Shown piece by piece: positions 22,243-34,818 of a DNA stretch of 64,000 bases. The DNA is from Benincasa hispida (Eukaryota; Streptophyta; Magnoliopsida; Cucurbitales; Cucurbitaceae): NCBI RefSeq assembly GCF_009727055.1, contig NC_052359.1, positions 22,974,501-23,038,500 of the forward strand, read 5' to 3'. The position numbers and the translations under genes were made by a program. Under the pieces are notes generated by a model. It saw only the letters and a list, made by a program, of their open reading frames with translations, was not told where the DNA came from and searched no databases. Within the stretch, counting starts at the first letter, position 1; every line of letters starts with the position of its first letter.

Positions 22243-23008
22243 TGTTGGGTTTTATGTCCTAAAACTCGTGGTTTGTAAAAAATAAACTTATTCTATTAAT
22301 CAATTTATGTCTTATTGAATATTAATTTAATAAGGTTGTTATTGAATGTATGAATTGCTTATTTTGTTTTAGAAATAATTGAAATCCAATAAACTAAAAA
22401 TCCATGGCTATGACATGAGTACTTGAACTTTATGTGGAGACATAAGTGGGGTTCAAGTTTGAGTAGATAGCCAAAATGGTCTATGGCATACGAATAAGGT
22501 TGGGTACCTTATTCTGGTAACACTATCGGATGCAACCCACTTTGTAATTGTTACAATCGTTGTAAAGTGCCACACGAAGTGATCCTAATTCGTTCATGTG
22601 GAGTCATGAGGAGTGGGGGCATCCTATGCAATGAGTTTATATAGGATCGGACCAAGAAATAAGTCATTCTTACTTTATAACGTTGTTTACTGTTTAAAGA
22701 CTGACTATTTCAAAGCGATGAACTAGGTAACTTAACCTTAATCCTTAGCTAACTATGAACTCCTGTTTATTCGTGATTATCGTTAGAATTGCATGAGCGA
22801 GGGTTGGCTCAAAAACACTGGCTCAATAAGCCTCCCATTTCAGAGGTAAAACCGAATAGATATTTGGGGTCATAGGGTGGAAGATAGAATTCACTCCTAC
22901 CCGCTTTTAGGGATAGTAGAGAGGTTGTTCCCGTAAGTGCTGACTCTGGGTCTTGAACAAAGGGTCCCACCCTCTCATTAGCCTGAAAGAGACTCGATTT
23001 GTTGATTG
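22243..23008 (+). mobile_element. Copia LTR C, first part
   Basis: It starts TGTTGGGTTTTATGTCC and runs through the common LTR blocks to 'gactcgatttgttgattg', where element B begins. The text continues at 33507 ('aattggatctcaaacc'), exactly as the unbroken LTR reads at 19960..19985. No internal region follows the second part, so C is a solo LTR or a fragment. Confidence 0.82.
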
Positions 23009-23313
23009 TGTTGGGGTTGATGCCCTAAATCTCGTAGGGTCCTATAGTTTGTAAACCTTGTATAAACAAACATTTCTGTGATTAATAACATTTGATATTT
23101 TATTCACTTTGTCTATGAAATATGTGATATATTAGTTGCATTAACCACAAACCAATAAACTAACATCATGGTTATTATTGTACCTTAAACATGCATGTGG
23201 AGACATACAGGTGGATCATGTTTAAGTGATAACCTAAATGGTCTGTAGTATATGGATAAGGTTGGGTACCTTATCCTATCGACACTACAAGTATGACCCA
23301 CTTTGTAGACTAT
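23009..23313 (+). mobile_element. 5' LTR stub of element B
   Basis: The first 305 bases of the LTR, nearly identical to 31498..31800. It stops at 'cccactttgtaga' and jumps to leader sequence ('ctatcatgctcttacgc'). About 1.7 kb of LTR, the primer site and the leader start are deleted. Confidence 0.82.
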
Positions 23314-25057
23314 CATGCTCTTACGCATTTTATACGATACTCGGTGCACGTTACTCGATCGTGTAGACTATCATGCTCATCGCATAGTCTTTAGCTACAC
23401 GATCACATGGCATGTGTTACTCGAAGCGCGTTGCACGATCGTGTGGACTTTCTGCTCATCGCATAATTCAAATATGCGATTGTTACTACACGATCATTTA
23501 CACTCGATGCTTATTGCTCGACGATCAGAGGATTTGCTACACAATCAAGTTGCGAGGCTTCAAGACGAGCGGTTCAAGACCCAGTTCACCTGTTCCGAAC
23601 CGGAGGACTCAAAACTTTTGTAATAGATTAGCCAGTTTTTTTCCGGTTTTTTAGATATACTATCCCCATCCAGCAACTTTATTTAAATATGCATATGATG
23701 TATGTTTATTTTATATGACATAGTGTATGTCATATAGTTTTAAAACCCACCATAGTTTATGCATTTATTTCTTGCATCATTTTTATATTATAAGAGTTAT
23801 AAGTAGTATGCATGACTTAAATTACATAAAGCATGTCCATGCATCATATAATATAAGAGTTATAATATATGCATACATTATAGCATATCCATGTATCATT
23901 TATATTATAAATGTTATAATATAAGGTTGTATGCATGTATAGAATGTATGTTATAGCTTAGTTCATTACTTGATTATATAAAAGTTATATATTAGTAATG
24001 AATGAACATTGCATGAAGCATGGCACTACTTTAGGTTTATTTATAAGTGTTATAAATAACTTATGTATGTCTAGCTTGCAATGTTGAATGGTTTTAATTG
24101 TTTCATTTTTTTATAAAAGTTATAATTAATGATATTAGAATTAAAATCAATAATAAAGAGTTGCATGCAAACCTTAGACTTTAATAATCTTTTAAAAGTG
24201 TTTTAAAAATTTATTAAGATAGACCTAAGATCACATTTCTAATAAGATTAGAAATCTAAGTTTAATCTTTTAAATCGGTTTAATAGGATTAAATTGATTT
24301 TAATAAAAAGTTAAATATGTAACAAATATATCTATAAGAGATCTTTTGGCTAAGGCTGATTCTGGCTAGACTGGGGTACTTAAGTTGATGGAAACGTCGC
24401 ACCCCTACTTGGGGACCTATTTGAAAATGTGAATTAGATGGATTTGTTACATGCATACAAATTTGATGAAAGTCTATTAAGGAGTTTAATAAGACTTGAA
24501 TCAAAGTTGTTTAATCATCAAAAGCAAGTGTTGTTTTTCACAAATTAAACAAACCACTTAGTTAAAATTAGTAGCCAGATTTTCTAAGTTAATGAACCCA
24601 AGTAGAACATTCAGTGGGAGGTAAATGGGGTATATGATACTTTACTTTAACCTCTACATGCTTTTCCCTAAAAGTTCACACCGTGAGATTTATCCTCTAC
24701 CTCGAGGCCCTCAGAAGTGTCCCTCTACGGGTGGCATTTGGGTAGGTCAATACTAAGTTGAATGGAGAGAATGTTCATAGTAAGTGGGAGTGGACATGTG
24801 ACAACATATCCCTCGATCTCTCTCATTAGGTGAATAAAGTGTTTGTGCATCGTCTCGTGGCATCAATGTGTGTCCTCCTAAAGGATGGAAATTTTGCAAA
24901 ACTCTTTATTTGATCTCTAGAAATGGATAGTTGGTTTAGTCTCTTGTCTTAACGGTTTTTCCCTAAGGTTGACTCATTAAGGGTAGGCTCTAAGGCCTAA
25001 AATGAGGGCTACCACTTACACAAAATTATTAAGGATGTTAACAAATTCGTAGCCGAA
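23314..25057 (+). mobile_element. Element B leader, first part
   Basis: Leader sequence matching 53640..54300 and 60159..61126 of element I: a motif cluster at about 23330..23530, 'aaaacccaccatag' (23743), 'cacccctacttgggga' (24400), 'cagtgggaggtaaatg' (24613) and 'gttcacaccgtgagat' (24675). A solo LTR enters at 25063. Frames such as 23315..23623 cross the motif cluster and are not conserved between copies. Confidence 0.72.
23320..23530. repeat. ACGATCGT motif cluster (leader B)
   Basis: Imperfect repeats such as 'tactcgatcgtgtaga', 'tacacgatcacatgg', 'gcacgatcgtgtgg' and 'tacacgatcatttaca', alternating with 'atgctcatcgcat' spacers. The spacers are shared with 53650..53720 and 63560..63590. 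Confidence 0.65.
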
Positions 25058-25062
25058 CAATG
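25058..25062. repeat. Target-site duplication of solo LTR, left
   Basis: CAATG, repeated at 27191..27195. The unoccupied site reads 'ccgaacaatggtgac' at 61122..61136 in element I. Confidence 0.9.
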
Positions 25063-27190
25063 TGTTGGGTTAATGCCCTAAACTCTTGTTGGATCCCGTT
25101 AGTTTATAAACACTGTATTGAACAAACGCTTGTGATGTAATAAATGAGATATTTTCTTCACCATTGTCTATGAAACTGAGTTTTTTAATTCCTTAACAAC
25201 TAATCTAAGATCCCTGGTTGTCAGGTAACTTAAGCATGTATATGGAGACATACAATTGATCATGCTTTAAGTGATAACCAAAATGGTCTGTAGTATATGG
25301 ATATAGGGAGGAACCTTATCCTGGGATGACACTACGGATGTGACCCGTTTGTAGATTGTTACAATTGTTGTGACGTGCTACTTGTGCTGATCCTGATCAT
25401 TCATGTGAAGACATCGAACGGGGTGTGCCTATACAAAGGAGTTTTTATAAGACCGGGCCACGAAGTGTTTAGTCTCGTTATATACATCGTTCATGACAGA
25501 GACTTCACTTCACTAGGATGACCATAAGTAACATGACCTTATCCTTAGTGAGTTGGACTTCTGCCTTTGAGGGCGGTTCTTTATTTGCATGGGTGCGAGT
25601 GTGCCAGATTGCCGACTCAAACCTACCACTTTGGGATTCTTCTGATTGGGGAGGGACTGGGGAACCTCAAGCTACACAAGATATAATTCACTCCTTCCCC
25701 GAAGCAGGGGTAAGTAGATAGATTGCTTTCTTAAGGGCTGATTCTGGGGCGTGAATGATGTGGCGGCACACACCTTCTCATGGCCCGAAAGGTGTCCACT
25801 CATAGTAAGACTATGATGTATTGTTCATTAAAAGGATCAGTGGTAATTAAGGAGTTAGATGTAACTACAGGGGCAAAACGATAAATTGACCCAACTGTAC
25901 TTACAAGCATCTATAAAGGGTTATTGTACTTTTGACTGGTTACATCCGATGGACACAAAAATATATCTGTGGTGAAAAGAGTGCAACTGTCGGTCTTTAG
26001 TGAAGTGCCTAATAGTTAACAGATGGTGGATCTCATGGCTAAAGAGTTTAGATTCACGTACCATTGGAGCTTCAAGCTACAGGTCCATAAGGTCCCCTTG
26101 GTAGCTCAATGGATTCAAGTTGAGAATCAGTTTTTGGATCAGTTTGAAATGTTCAAATTGACAAGAGGGAGTTTTATTATATATATGATATGATTAAACT
26201 GGTTCAATTATATATGATATAGTTGATATGATGTATGAGATACATTAATTGGAGAAATTTGATGTAAATATGATTTATATCAAGTAAAGAAGAAAAGGAC
26301 TATGGTTTAAATGTTGCATATGATGCGATATTAAAACTATAGATTATAAATATAATTTGTAAGTTAGTTATTATATTTATTTATAATTAAATCAATAATA
26401 AGATAATTGTTGGTGGTTTTTCCATAACCGTATGTGAAAGTGGGAAGTTTTATTTAGTTTTCATAACCGAAGGATAAAATGAAAAATGTTTTCATTTTGG
26501 AGTAGAATTGTTGCATCGCTTCTTTCGAGTACATTGCCTATTGTTTAGCTCATGAGAGACTACACGACAGCTTAAAGTGTTTGTCTAAACGATCGTGTAC
26601 ATGCACATTTGTCTAAACGATCGTGCTATCTTTTACTAAGCGATCGCGTGCCTAAGTGAGCTTTACTAAATGAAATGATCACACCTGATTTCCTAAACGA
26701 TCGTGTACCTTTACTAAACAATCAAGCACAAGTCTATATGATAGACACAAACCTCTCCCACTTGCTTGGTCATATAGTGCGATCATTATTTCCTCCTTCC
26801 CTCTACCAAATCCAACAGAGCATACACTTCCTAGATTCTCACTTCGAGAATACCAAGGTCACTAAGTGGTGGTGTCCGAGAGGCTACTTGTTCATGGAGA
26901 AGACTGTTCGTGGGCTAAGTGGTAGCGAGAGATTTGGGTAGACGATTGACTTGGCCTTCTAAGCGACAACAAGAGATGCTGGTCCAAGAATGAGCGAGAG
27001 AAAGGTAGAAGAAGAGTTCTTCAAAAGGTATGTCTCTCGTTCCTTTGTATTTAATTTATCAAAACATGTCGTAATTTGTTCTAAAATGTATAACTAGTTT
27101 GTGTGTTTGTGAATGTTTGGAATTCTGTCACAATGAATTTGGAACAATCTTGCTTCCGCTCATAAGTTCTCTTTGATAAGAGTTCCTTCA
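25063..27190 (+). mobile_element. Copia solo LTR nested in leader of B
   Basis: 2128 bases from TGTTGGG to TTCA, flanked by a perfect CAATG duplication and with no internal region. It is therefore the product of recombination between the two LTRs of a once complete element. The empty site is preserved in element I at 61122..61136. It holds a motif cluster (26540..26740) and a donor-like AAAAG|GTATGT at 27023..27033. The 5' blocks ('ctgtagtatatggata', 'gcggcacacaccttc', 'ctacaggggcaaaac') match the other LTRs. Confidence 0.93.
26540..26740. repeat. ACGATCGT motif cluster (solo LTR)
   Basis: Units include 'ctaaacgatcgtgtac' (26585 and 26695), 'ctaaacgatcgtgcta' (26613) and 'ctaagcgatcgcgtgcc' (26636), with worn ones between. 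The cluster sits in the 3' third of the LTR, as in LTR E and LTR O. Confidence 0.75.
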
Positions 27191-27436
27191 CAATGGTGAC
27201 TATTAGATTCAGTTACAAGGAGTTGTTTCTGTCTAATGATTGAGATCGTCTCATTTTAGTGAAGGGGCACTTGATCACCCTACAGTGACTTTTGTCTTGC
27301 CTCACCGAAGCATTATTGCAAAATAGATGTCACTTAGGGTACACTAGAACTATTTTGCTAAAACTTAATTGGTTTGAAAAGTGGTTTAATGCAAGTAGAC
27401 CTATTTAAGTTTGTTCATTTTTTTCAGCAATTTAAT
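27191..27436 (+). mobile_element. Element B leader end with acceptor-like site
   Basis: The last leader bases before gag. The first five bases are the right CAATG duplication. Text matches 61127..61375 closely ('gtgaaggggcactt', 'gatgtcacttagggtacact'). It ends 'tttttttcag' with AG at 27426..27427, ten bases before the gag ATG, again like a plant 3' splice site. Confidence 0.75.
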
Positions 27437-30400
27437 ATGGCAACTGCTACACTTTCTTTACTTGCCACCTATAAACTGACTGGTGAAAATTACGCTACTT
27501 GAAAAAATACCATTAACACGATACTAATCATCGATGACCTCCGCTTCGTCCTTACAAAGGAGTGTCCTCCTATTCCACCTCCTACTACTGCTTGAAACTT
27601 TCGAGAAGCGTATGAGCGCTGGACACGGGCGAACGAAAAGGGCCGAGCGTATATCTTGGCCAACTTTAACGAAGTTTTGGCCAAGAAGCATGAGCCCATG
27701 ATCACTGCACGCGAGATCATGGAGTCCCTAAGGGGAATGTTCGGACAACCATCCACGCAGCTCAAACACGACGCTCTTAAGTGCATCTTCAACTCATGCA
27801 TGAAGGAAGAAACATCTATTTGGGAACATGTTCTCAATATGATGGTCCACTTCAACGTGGCGGAGATGAACGGGACTCTATGGACGAAGATCTGCTTTCA
27901 TTATATGGGCAATACCGATCGACTCAAAACCCCATTCGAGATCTCCCTCGTTACGAACAAAAAAGTGGGGCTGTAGGAATGACAAGAACAAGAACTACTA
28001 GCTACCCAGCTCTTGGCTTGGTCGAGCATCGATGAGGCCAGCCAGGTTAGCATCATTCTGGAGTCGTTACCAGAAAGCTTCTTTCACTTCGTTAGCAACG
28101 CTATTCTAAACAGGGTTGACTATAACCTTACAACTCTACTCAATGAGTTACAGACTTTCCAATCTTTGCTGAAAAGCAAGGAGAAGAAGGTTGGAGAAGC
28201 AAATGTTACTTCATCATCTAAAAAGTTCCACAAAGGTTCGACCTATGTAACTAAGTCTACACCTTCTTTCTCTGGCACTAGAAAGTGGAAGAAGAAGAAG
28301 GGTGGTAAGAGGAAGGCACCTGCTAACCCACAACTTGTTGCTCTGTGGGTAGGCAATCAGTGAGGTTGACAAGGGAAAGTGTTTCCATTGCAACCAAGAT
28401 GGACACTGGAAAAGGAACTGCCTTAGATATTTGACAGAAAAGAAGAAGGCTAGACAAGGTAAATGTGATTTACTAGTTTTGGAAAATGTTTAGTGGAGAA
28501 TGATGATTCTACCTGGATTATTGACTCTGGGGCCACTAACCATGTTTGTTCTTCATTTTAGGGAATTAGTTCCTGGAAAAAGCTTGGTGTTGGTGAGATG
28601 ATGATGCGAGTTGAAACCAGGCATGTCATCTCAACTGTGGCAGTAGGAGGTCTCCGGTTGACTTTACATAATAAATTTCTCATTCTAAATGAAGTATATG
28701 TAGTTCTCGATTTAAGGAGAAACTTAATTTCTATAAAGTCTTTGCTTGAATCTAAATCTTAACTCTTTTCCTCTGTTAATAAAGTGTTTATTTCAAAAAA
28801 TGGTGTTGTTATGTGTTCTGCACAACTGAAAAGTAATTTGTATGTGCTAAGGCTGTTAGCAAAAAATGCCCTCCGTAACATAGAGATGTTTAAAACTGTT
28901 GTAACTCAAAATAAGTGACTTAAAATTTCTCCTAAAGAAAACACCCAACTTTGGCACCTAAGATTAGCGCACATTAATCTCAATAGGATTGAGAGGTTGG
29001 TGAAGAATGGACTTCTAAGTGAGTTAGAAGAAAATTCTTTACCTGTGTGTGAGCCATGCCTTGAAAGCAAAATGACTAAAAGGTCTTTTACTGGAAAAGA
29101 TTATAGGGCCAAAGAGCCTTTAGAGCTAGTGTATTCAAACCTTTGTGATCCGACGAATGTAAGAGCCAGGGGAGGTTATGAATATTTCATCATTTTCACT
29201 GATGATTACTCAAGGTATGGGTACGTTTATTTGATGCAACATAAGTCTGAGTCATTTGAAAAGTTCAAAGAGTTCAAGGCTGAAGTTGAAAACGCATTAA
29301 ATAGAGCGATTAAAACACTTTGATATGATCGAGGTTGAGAGTTTTTGGATTTAGATTTCCAGAACTATATGATAGAACATGGAATAGTTTCCCAACTCTC
29401 AGCATCTGGTATCTCAACAGAATGGTGTATCAAAAAGGAGAAATTGAACCCTATTGGATATGGTTCGGTCTATGATGAGTTACGCTTCATTACCTGACTC
29501 GTTTTGGGGTTATGCAGTGGAGACTGCAACTTATCCTAAACTGGGTTCCCTCCAAGAGTGCTGTCAGAACACCTTTGGAGTTATGAAATGGTTGTAAAGC
29601 TAGTTTACATCATTTCAGGATCTAAGGTTGCCCAGCACATGTGCTTGAGGCTAATCCTAAGAAATTGGAACCACATTCGAGGTTATACCTATTTGTAGGC
29701 TACCCCAAGGGAATGAGAGGAGGTTATTTTTATGATCCTAAAGAAAACAAAGTGTTTATATCGACAAATACTACTTTTCTTGAGGGGGATCATATAAGGG
29801 AGCACAAACCTAGAAGCAAAATCGTGTTGAATGAGCTTTCCAAAGAAACTACTGAATCTTCAACAAGAGTTGTTGAAGAGCCTATTACCTCAACAAGAGT
29901 TGTTGAAGTAGGTTCATCTAATAGGTCAAATCCACCTCAAGTGTTGAGGGAACCTCGATGTAGTGGGAAGGTTGTGAACCCACCTATTTTCTATATGGGT
30001 TTAACTGAAATCTTAACAATAGTAGTTGTTGGCGAAGTTGAAGATCCATTGTCTTACAAGAAGGCAATGGAAGATGTTGACCGAGATGAATGGATCAAAG
30101 CCATAGATCTCAAAATGGAGTCTATGTACTTCAATTCAGTTCGGGATCTTGTAGATCAACCTGATGAGGTTAAACCTATAGGTTGCAAATGGATCTATAA
30201 GATAAAACGGGGTGCTGACAGATAGAGAGAGTCAATTATGAGGAGACTTTCTTGCCTGTTGCCATGCTAAAGTCTATTCGAATCCTCCTATCCATTACCT
30301 CATATTATGACTATGAGATATGGTAAATAGATGTCAAGACTATTTTTCTGAATGACAATCTTGAGGAGACCAATTATATGGTGCGGCCGAGGATTCATAG

Positions 30401-31389
30401 TCTAAGGTAGATTATATCCTACTCATTAGAAATGATATAGGCTTACTGACTATAGTTAAGAAATGGCTAGTGACCCAATTCCAAATGAAAGATTTGGGAG
30501 AGGCTCAATTTGTTTTTTGTATTCATATCTTTAAAGATTGTAAGAACAAAATGCTAGCACTGCCTCAAGCATCGCATATTGACAAGATGTTGATCAAATA
30601 TTTGATGCAGATCTCCAAGAGGGGCCTATTTCCTTTCAGGCACGAAGTTACTTTATCTAAGGAATAGTGTCCTAAGACATCTCAAGAGATTAAGGAAATG
30701 AGACGAGTCCCCTATGCATTTACCATGGGCAGTTTGATGTATCGATGTTATGTACTCGACTTGACATCTGCTATGCAGTAGGGATAGTCAATAGATATCA
30801 GTCTAATCCAAGATATGATCACTGAACAACCGTCAAGAACATCCTCAAATATCTATGGAGAACGGGGGATTATATGCTTGTGTATGGTTCTAAGGATTTG
30901 ATTCTTACAGGATACACGAACTCTGATTTTCAGACTGATAGGGATTCTCGGAAATCCACTTTAGGATTAGTGTTCACTCTTAATGGAAGGGCTGTAGTAT
31001 GGTGAAGCACCAAGCAAGGGTACATCGTAGACTCCATCATGAAGGTTGAGTATGTAGCAGCTCGTGAAGCTGCTAAGGAGGTCGTCTGGCTCAGGAAATT
31101 TCTGACTGATTTGGAAGTTGTTCCAGACATGTCAAAGCCCATCACACTTTATTGTGATAATAGTGGTGTTGTGGCTAATTCTCGTGAGCCTAGGAGTCAT
31201 AAGCGTGTCAAGCACATTGAGCGAAAATACCATCTCATCCGAGAGATTGTACAATGAGGGTTCGTGATTGTCACGAAGATAGCTTCAAAGTACAACATTG
31301 TTGATCCGTTTACAAAGGCCCTCACGGCTATAGTGTTTAAGGGTCACCTGCAGAGTATGGGTCTATGGGACAGACCACGATTGGACTAG
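27437..31389 (+). pseudogene. Copia gag-pol of element B, inactivated
   Basis: A nearly full-length copia polyprotein with stops and frameshifts. Gag starts at ATG 27437; the Trp codon of the conserved 'ENYATW' block is a stop at 27498..27500. The gag core runs 27600..27900 ('EAYERWTRANEKGRAYI'). A CCHC zinc knuckle lies at 28380..28421 ('CFHCNQDGHWKRNC'). The protease site DSGATNH is intact at 28523..28543. Integrase covers 28950..29470, where 'YSNLCDP' replaces HSDLCGP, so one catalytic Asp is Asn. RT runs about 29990..30620: the 'MESMYFNSVRDLVD' block is kept, but bases between 30350 and 30420 are deleted, taking most of the palm up to the YVDD box. RNase H runs 30860..31389 ('VEYVAAREAAKEVVWLRKFL'), ending at TAG 31387..31389. 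It cannot make active enzymes. Confidence 0.92.
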
Positions 31390-31497
31390 GACAAGTGGGA
31401 GATCTTGTACTGGCATGTTATGCCCTAGTTTATTGTTTTATATACTTGTAATTTGATTATCTTGTACACCCCACTAGCTTAAGGATAAGTGAGAGAT
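31390..31497 (+). mobile_element. 3' tail and polypurine tract of element B
   Basis: A short non-coding tail after pol. It ends 'aagtgagagat' just before the 3' LTR, a worn form of the AAGTGGGAG purine tract seen at 19240. Confidence 0.7.
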
Positions 31498-33506
31498 TGT
31501 TGGGGTTGAAGCCCTAAATCTCGTAGGGTTCTATAGTTTGTAAACCTTATATGAACAAACATTTTTGTGATTAATAATATTTGATATTTTATTCACTTTG
31601 TCTATGAAATATGTGAATATTAGTTGCATTAACCACAAACCAATAAACTAACATCATGGTTATTGTTGTAACTTAAACATGCAAGTGAAGACATATAGGT
31701 ATATCGTGTTTAAGTGATAACCTAAATAGTCTATAGTATGTGCATAAGGCTGGGTACCTTATCCTGGTGACACTATGAGTATGGCCTGCTTTGTATGTGT
31801 TACAAATGTTGTAAAGTGCTACAAATGATCTAATCTTGATCATTCATATATTAGACATGCGAGCGGGGATATTCTATACAAAGGAGTTTGTATAAGACCG
31901 GACCACGAAATGTTTAGTCCTATTATATAACGTCGTTCATAATAGAGACTTTCATTTCACTATGATGACCATAGGTAACATGACCTTAATCCTAAGTGAG
32001 TTGTGAACTCCTGTCTATGAGGGCGGTCCTTTGATTTGTATGGGTGAGAGTGTCCAGATCGTCGACTCAACAAGCTTACCATTTTGGGGATTCGTCTGAT
32101 TGGGGAACTGGGAACTCAGCTACACAAGATGGAATTCACTCCTTCCCCAAAGCAAGGGGTAAGTAAATAAATTGCACCATTAAGGGTTGATTCCGAATCT
32201 TGAACAATGTGGTGCCACACCCTCTCTTGGCCAAAGAGGGGTTTAGTCATAGTGAGATTATGATCTATTGTTCATTAGAGGGGTTAGTGGTACTTAAGGA
32301 GTTAGATGTAACTACAAGGGCAAAACGGTAATTTGGCCCAACTGTACTTACGAGCAATTTGTGAAGGGTCATCGTAGTGTTGATTGGTTATATTCAATGG
32401 ACACAAAAATATATTTGTAGTGTAAAGAGTGCAGCTGTTGGTCTTTAGTGGAGTGCCCGACAATTAACTGATGGTGGATAAAGAAATTAAAGAGTTTAAT
32501 TATTTATTCTCGTACCATTGGAGCTTCAAGCTACAGGTTCATAAGGTCCCCTTGGTAGGTCAAAAAGATTTAGTTGACAATCAGTTTTTGGGTTAATTTT
32601 AAATGTTCAAATTAATAAGAGAGAATTTAATTATATATGATATAATTCAATTAATTCAATTATATATGATATAATTGACATAATTTATATGATATATTAT
32701 AGTTTAATTGGAGGAATAAATATTTGAATATGATTCAAATATATTTTTTGTGAATAAGATTCATAGTTGTTAAATTTAATATAAATATGATTTACATTAA
32801 ATGCCATAAAATAGAGAAAAAGAACTATAATTTATATTGTATATGATGCAATATTAAAACTATAGGTTATAAATATAATATGATAAGTTGGTTATCATAT
32901 TTATTTATAATTATTAGTTATTTGATAATTATTCCCCTTTTCTCTTTAACTGCCTTAGTGGGAAGTTAATCGGTTTTTGTGGCAAATTGGGATAAATAAA
33001 ATATGATTTTATTTTTTCCATAATCTAAGTGTTACACGATTGAGAGACTATACGATCAACTTCAAGAGTCTATACGATAGACTTGATTGCCTACACGATT
33101 GAACAAAAACTCTATGTGATGTGCTCTTCTCTTCAATCGTCTTCCTTCTCCAACTCCAAACTCCCTCCTAACCAAAATAGCCAGAGCCCACCACTCCTGG
33201 GTTCTCACCCCGAGAATACCAAGGTAACTAAGTGGTAGTGTCTTCTTCATTTGGTTTGTTCGTTACTATTTGCTCAAGGAGAGTTTGTGACTGTTTGTGT
33301 TGTTCGTGCAGTACAAGGGATTTACTTGAAGAAGAGTTCTTCAAAGGTATAATCTCTAAACCCTTGTTTCTTATTAAAAAAAACATGTTTTAATTTATGT
33401 TTTGATGCATAATCTGTATTGTTGGTTGTAAATGTTATGTTCAAATGAAATGAGATTTGGACAATTCACTTCCGCTCAAAGGTTCTCTGTAAAACGAGTT
33501 CATTCA
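31498..33506 (+). mobile_element. 3' LTR of element B
   Basis: 2.0 kb from TGTTGGGG to CATTCA. It contains the common blocks, an AT-rich centre (32570..32930), weak motif copies ('acacgattgagag', 'atacgatcaac', 'ctacacgattgaac', 33030..33110) and a donor-like AAAG|GTATAA at 33343..33352. It is followed by the AATTG duplication and the rest of LTR C. Confidence 0.88.
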
Positions 33507-34692
33507 AATTGGATCTCAAACCAATTGTTCATTAGAGGATCAGTGGAACTTAAGGATCAAGATGTAATCTCGGAGGTAAAACAATGATTGACACAACCGT
33601 TATTACGAACAACCTGTGAATGGTTAACTTACTAATTATGGTCATATCGAGTGGACATAATATATCTACAGTGAAGAGAGTGCAACTACTGGGTTTTAGT
33701 GGAGTGACCCGGTAGTTACGGATGGAGGTTAATTAGGTTAAAGAGTTTAGGCGATTAATCTTAGATCATTGGAGCCCATGATCTGTAGGTCCATTAGGTC
33801 TCCCTACTAGCTCACAAACAGAATCAACCTTGGAATAGCGTGATGAGTTAATTTGAAATGTTCAAATTCAAATCAAGGGAATTAGTAATTATATGTGATA
33901 TAATTACACGTTTAATTATCGAATTAAACAAACTATGAGAATCGGATAATATTTAAATATGGTTTAAATATTAATTTCATGAATAAGGATTCATGGTAGT
34001 GGAATTGGTGTTTAATTAATTTAATATTTGATATTAAATTAATAGAATTAATTAAATTGTTTAATTAATTATTAATTTTATTTGAAAGAATTATTGAATT
34101 AATTTTTGTAAAATTAATAAAATTTCAATTCCATTAAAAGAAATAAAACTTAGTTTTGAGTTTGATTTTGAAAAGTATTTCCAAAATTAAAGAGGAAATT
34201 GAAAGTTGGAAAAACCTACTAAAAGCGGGATTTACCCACTTGAAGCACCTCACTCATATTTCAACTTTAATCTACTCATAATCTCAAAAGAGTTGTTTAA
34301 TGTGTGTGCAATTTGCATGAAGGTTTTATACAAAACTAAAGTTCTAATGTTGAGAAATGACATGCAAAAACTAGTTTTTGTTGGGATTTTGATTAAAGAA
34401 AAGTTCTTCAAACTAAGTGATCTTCTCCTCTAAAATTCCATCTAATATCAGCTCATTTTGAGTCCCATAACTCAATCTAAGGTCCTAGAGGATGGTAGGA
34501 AAGATCTTGCAGTGGTTCACAACCAGTTGTTGAGGAGATTGAAGCTGAATTTGAAGATTAAAGTAGTTCTTCAAAGGTATTTCTGAATCCCTTCTTCTTA
34601 TTGTATGAGCATGCTTGATTTGAAGCTAAAATTGATGAATTAAAGTGATTAATGATTCTGTTTTCTTCCGCTATCCTAAACTAACATTCCTT
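33507..34692 (+). mobile_element. Copia LTR C, second part
   Basis: This resumes LTR C after B ('aattggatctcaaaccaatt'), with 'aggatcaagatgtaatctcg', 'aacaacctgtgaatgg' and an AT-rich segment (33880..34190). A donor-like AAAG|GTATTT lies at 34574..34583. The end near 'cttccgctatcc' (34670..34692) runs into a reverse LTR without a clear terminus. The frame 34206..34433 is inside the LTR and is chance. Confidence 0.78.
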
Positions 34693-34724
34693 CCCTATTT
34701 TAATAAAAATATATTTATATAAAT

Positions 34725-34752
34725 ACACACACACATACACACACACACACAT
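34725..34752. repeat. CA microsatellite
   Basis: A run of AC dinucleotides broken once by T ('acacacacacatacacac...'), located at the left edge of LTR D. Sites where LTR end sequence is replaced by such runs are common in this window (also 45299 and 52495). Confidence 0.85.
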
Positions 34753-34818
34753 AACTAACCTTATGTTATATCAAAATATAACATATATTACCTATAGTTT
34801 ATATAAACAATTAATATA

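Larger units (their letters stand above)
23009..33506 (+). mobile_element. Ty1/copia element B, nested in LTR C
   Basis: 10.5 kb in all. Boundaries are TGTTGGGG (23009) and TTCA (33506). The flanking duplication is GATTG at 23004..23008 and AATTG at 33507..33511, one mismatch. Contents: a 305-base stub of the 5' LTR fused to leader, leader, an inserted solo LTR (25063..27190), leader end, gag-pol (27437..31389), a short tail, and a full 3' LTR (31498..33506). The 5' stub and the start of the 3' LTR are very close in sequence, supporting their pairing. The element cannot move by itself because of frameshifts and the lost primer site. Confidence 0.88.
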
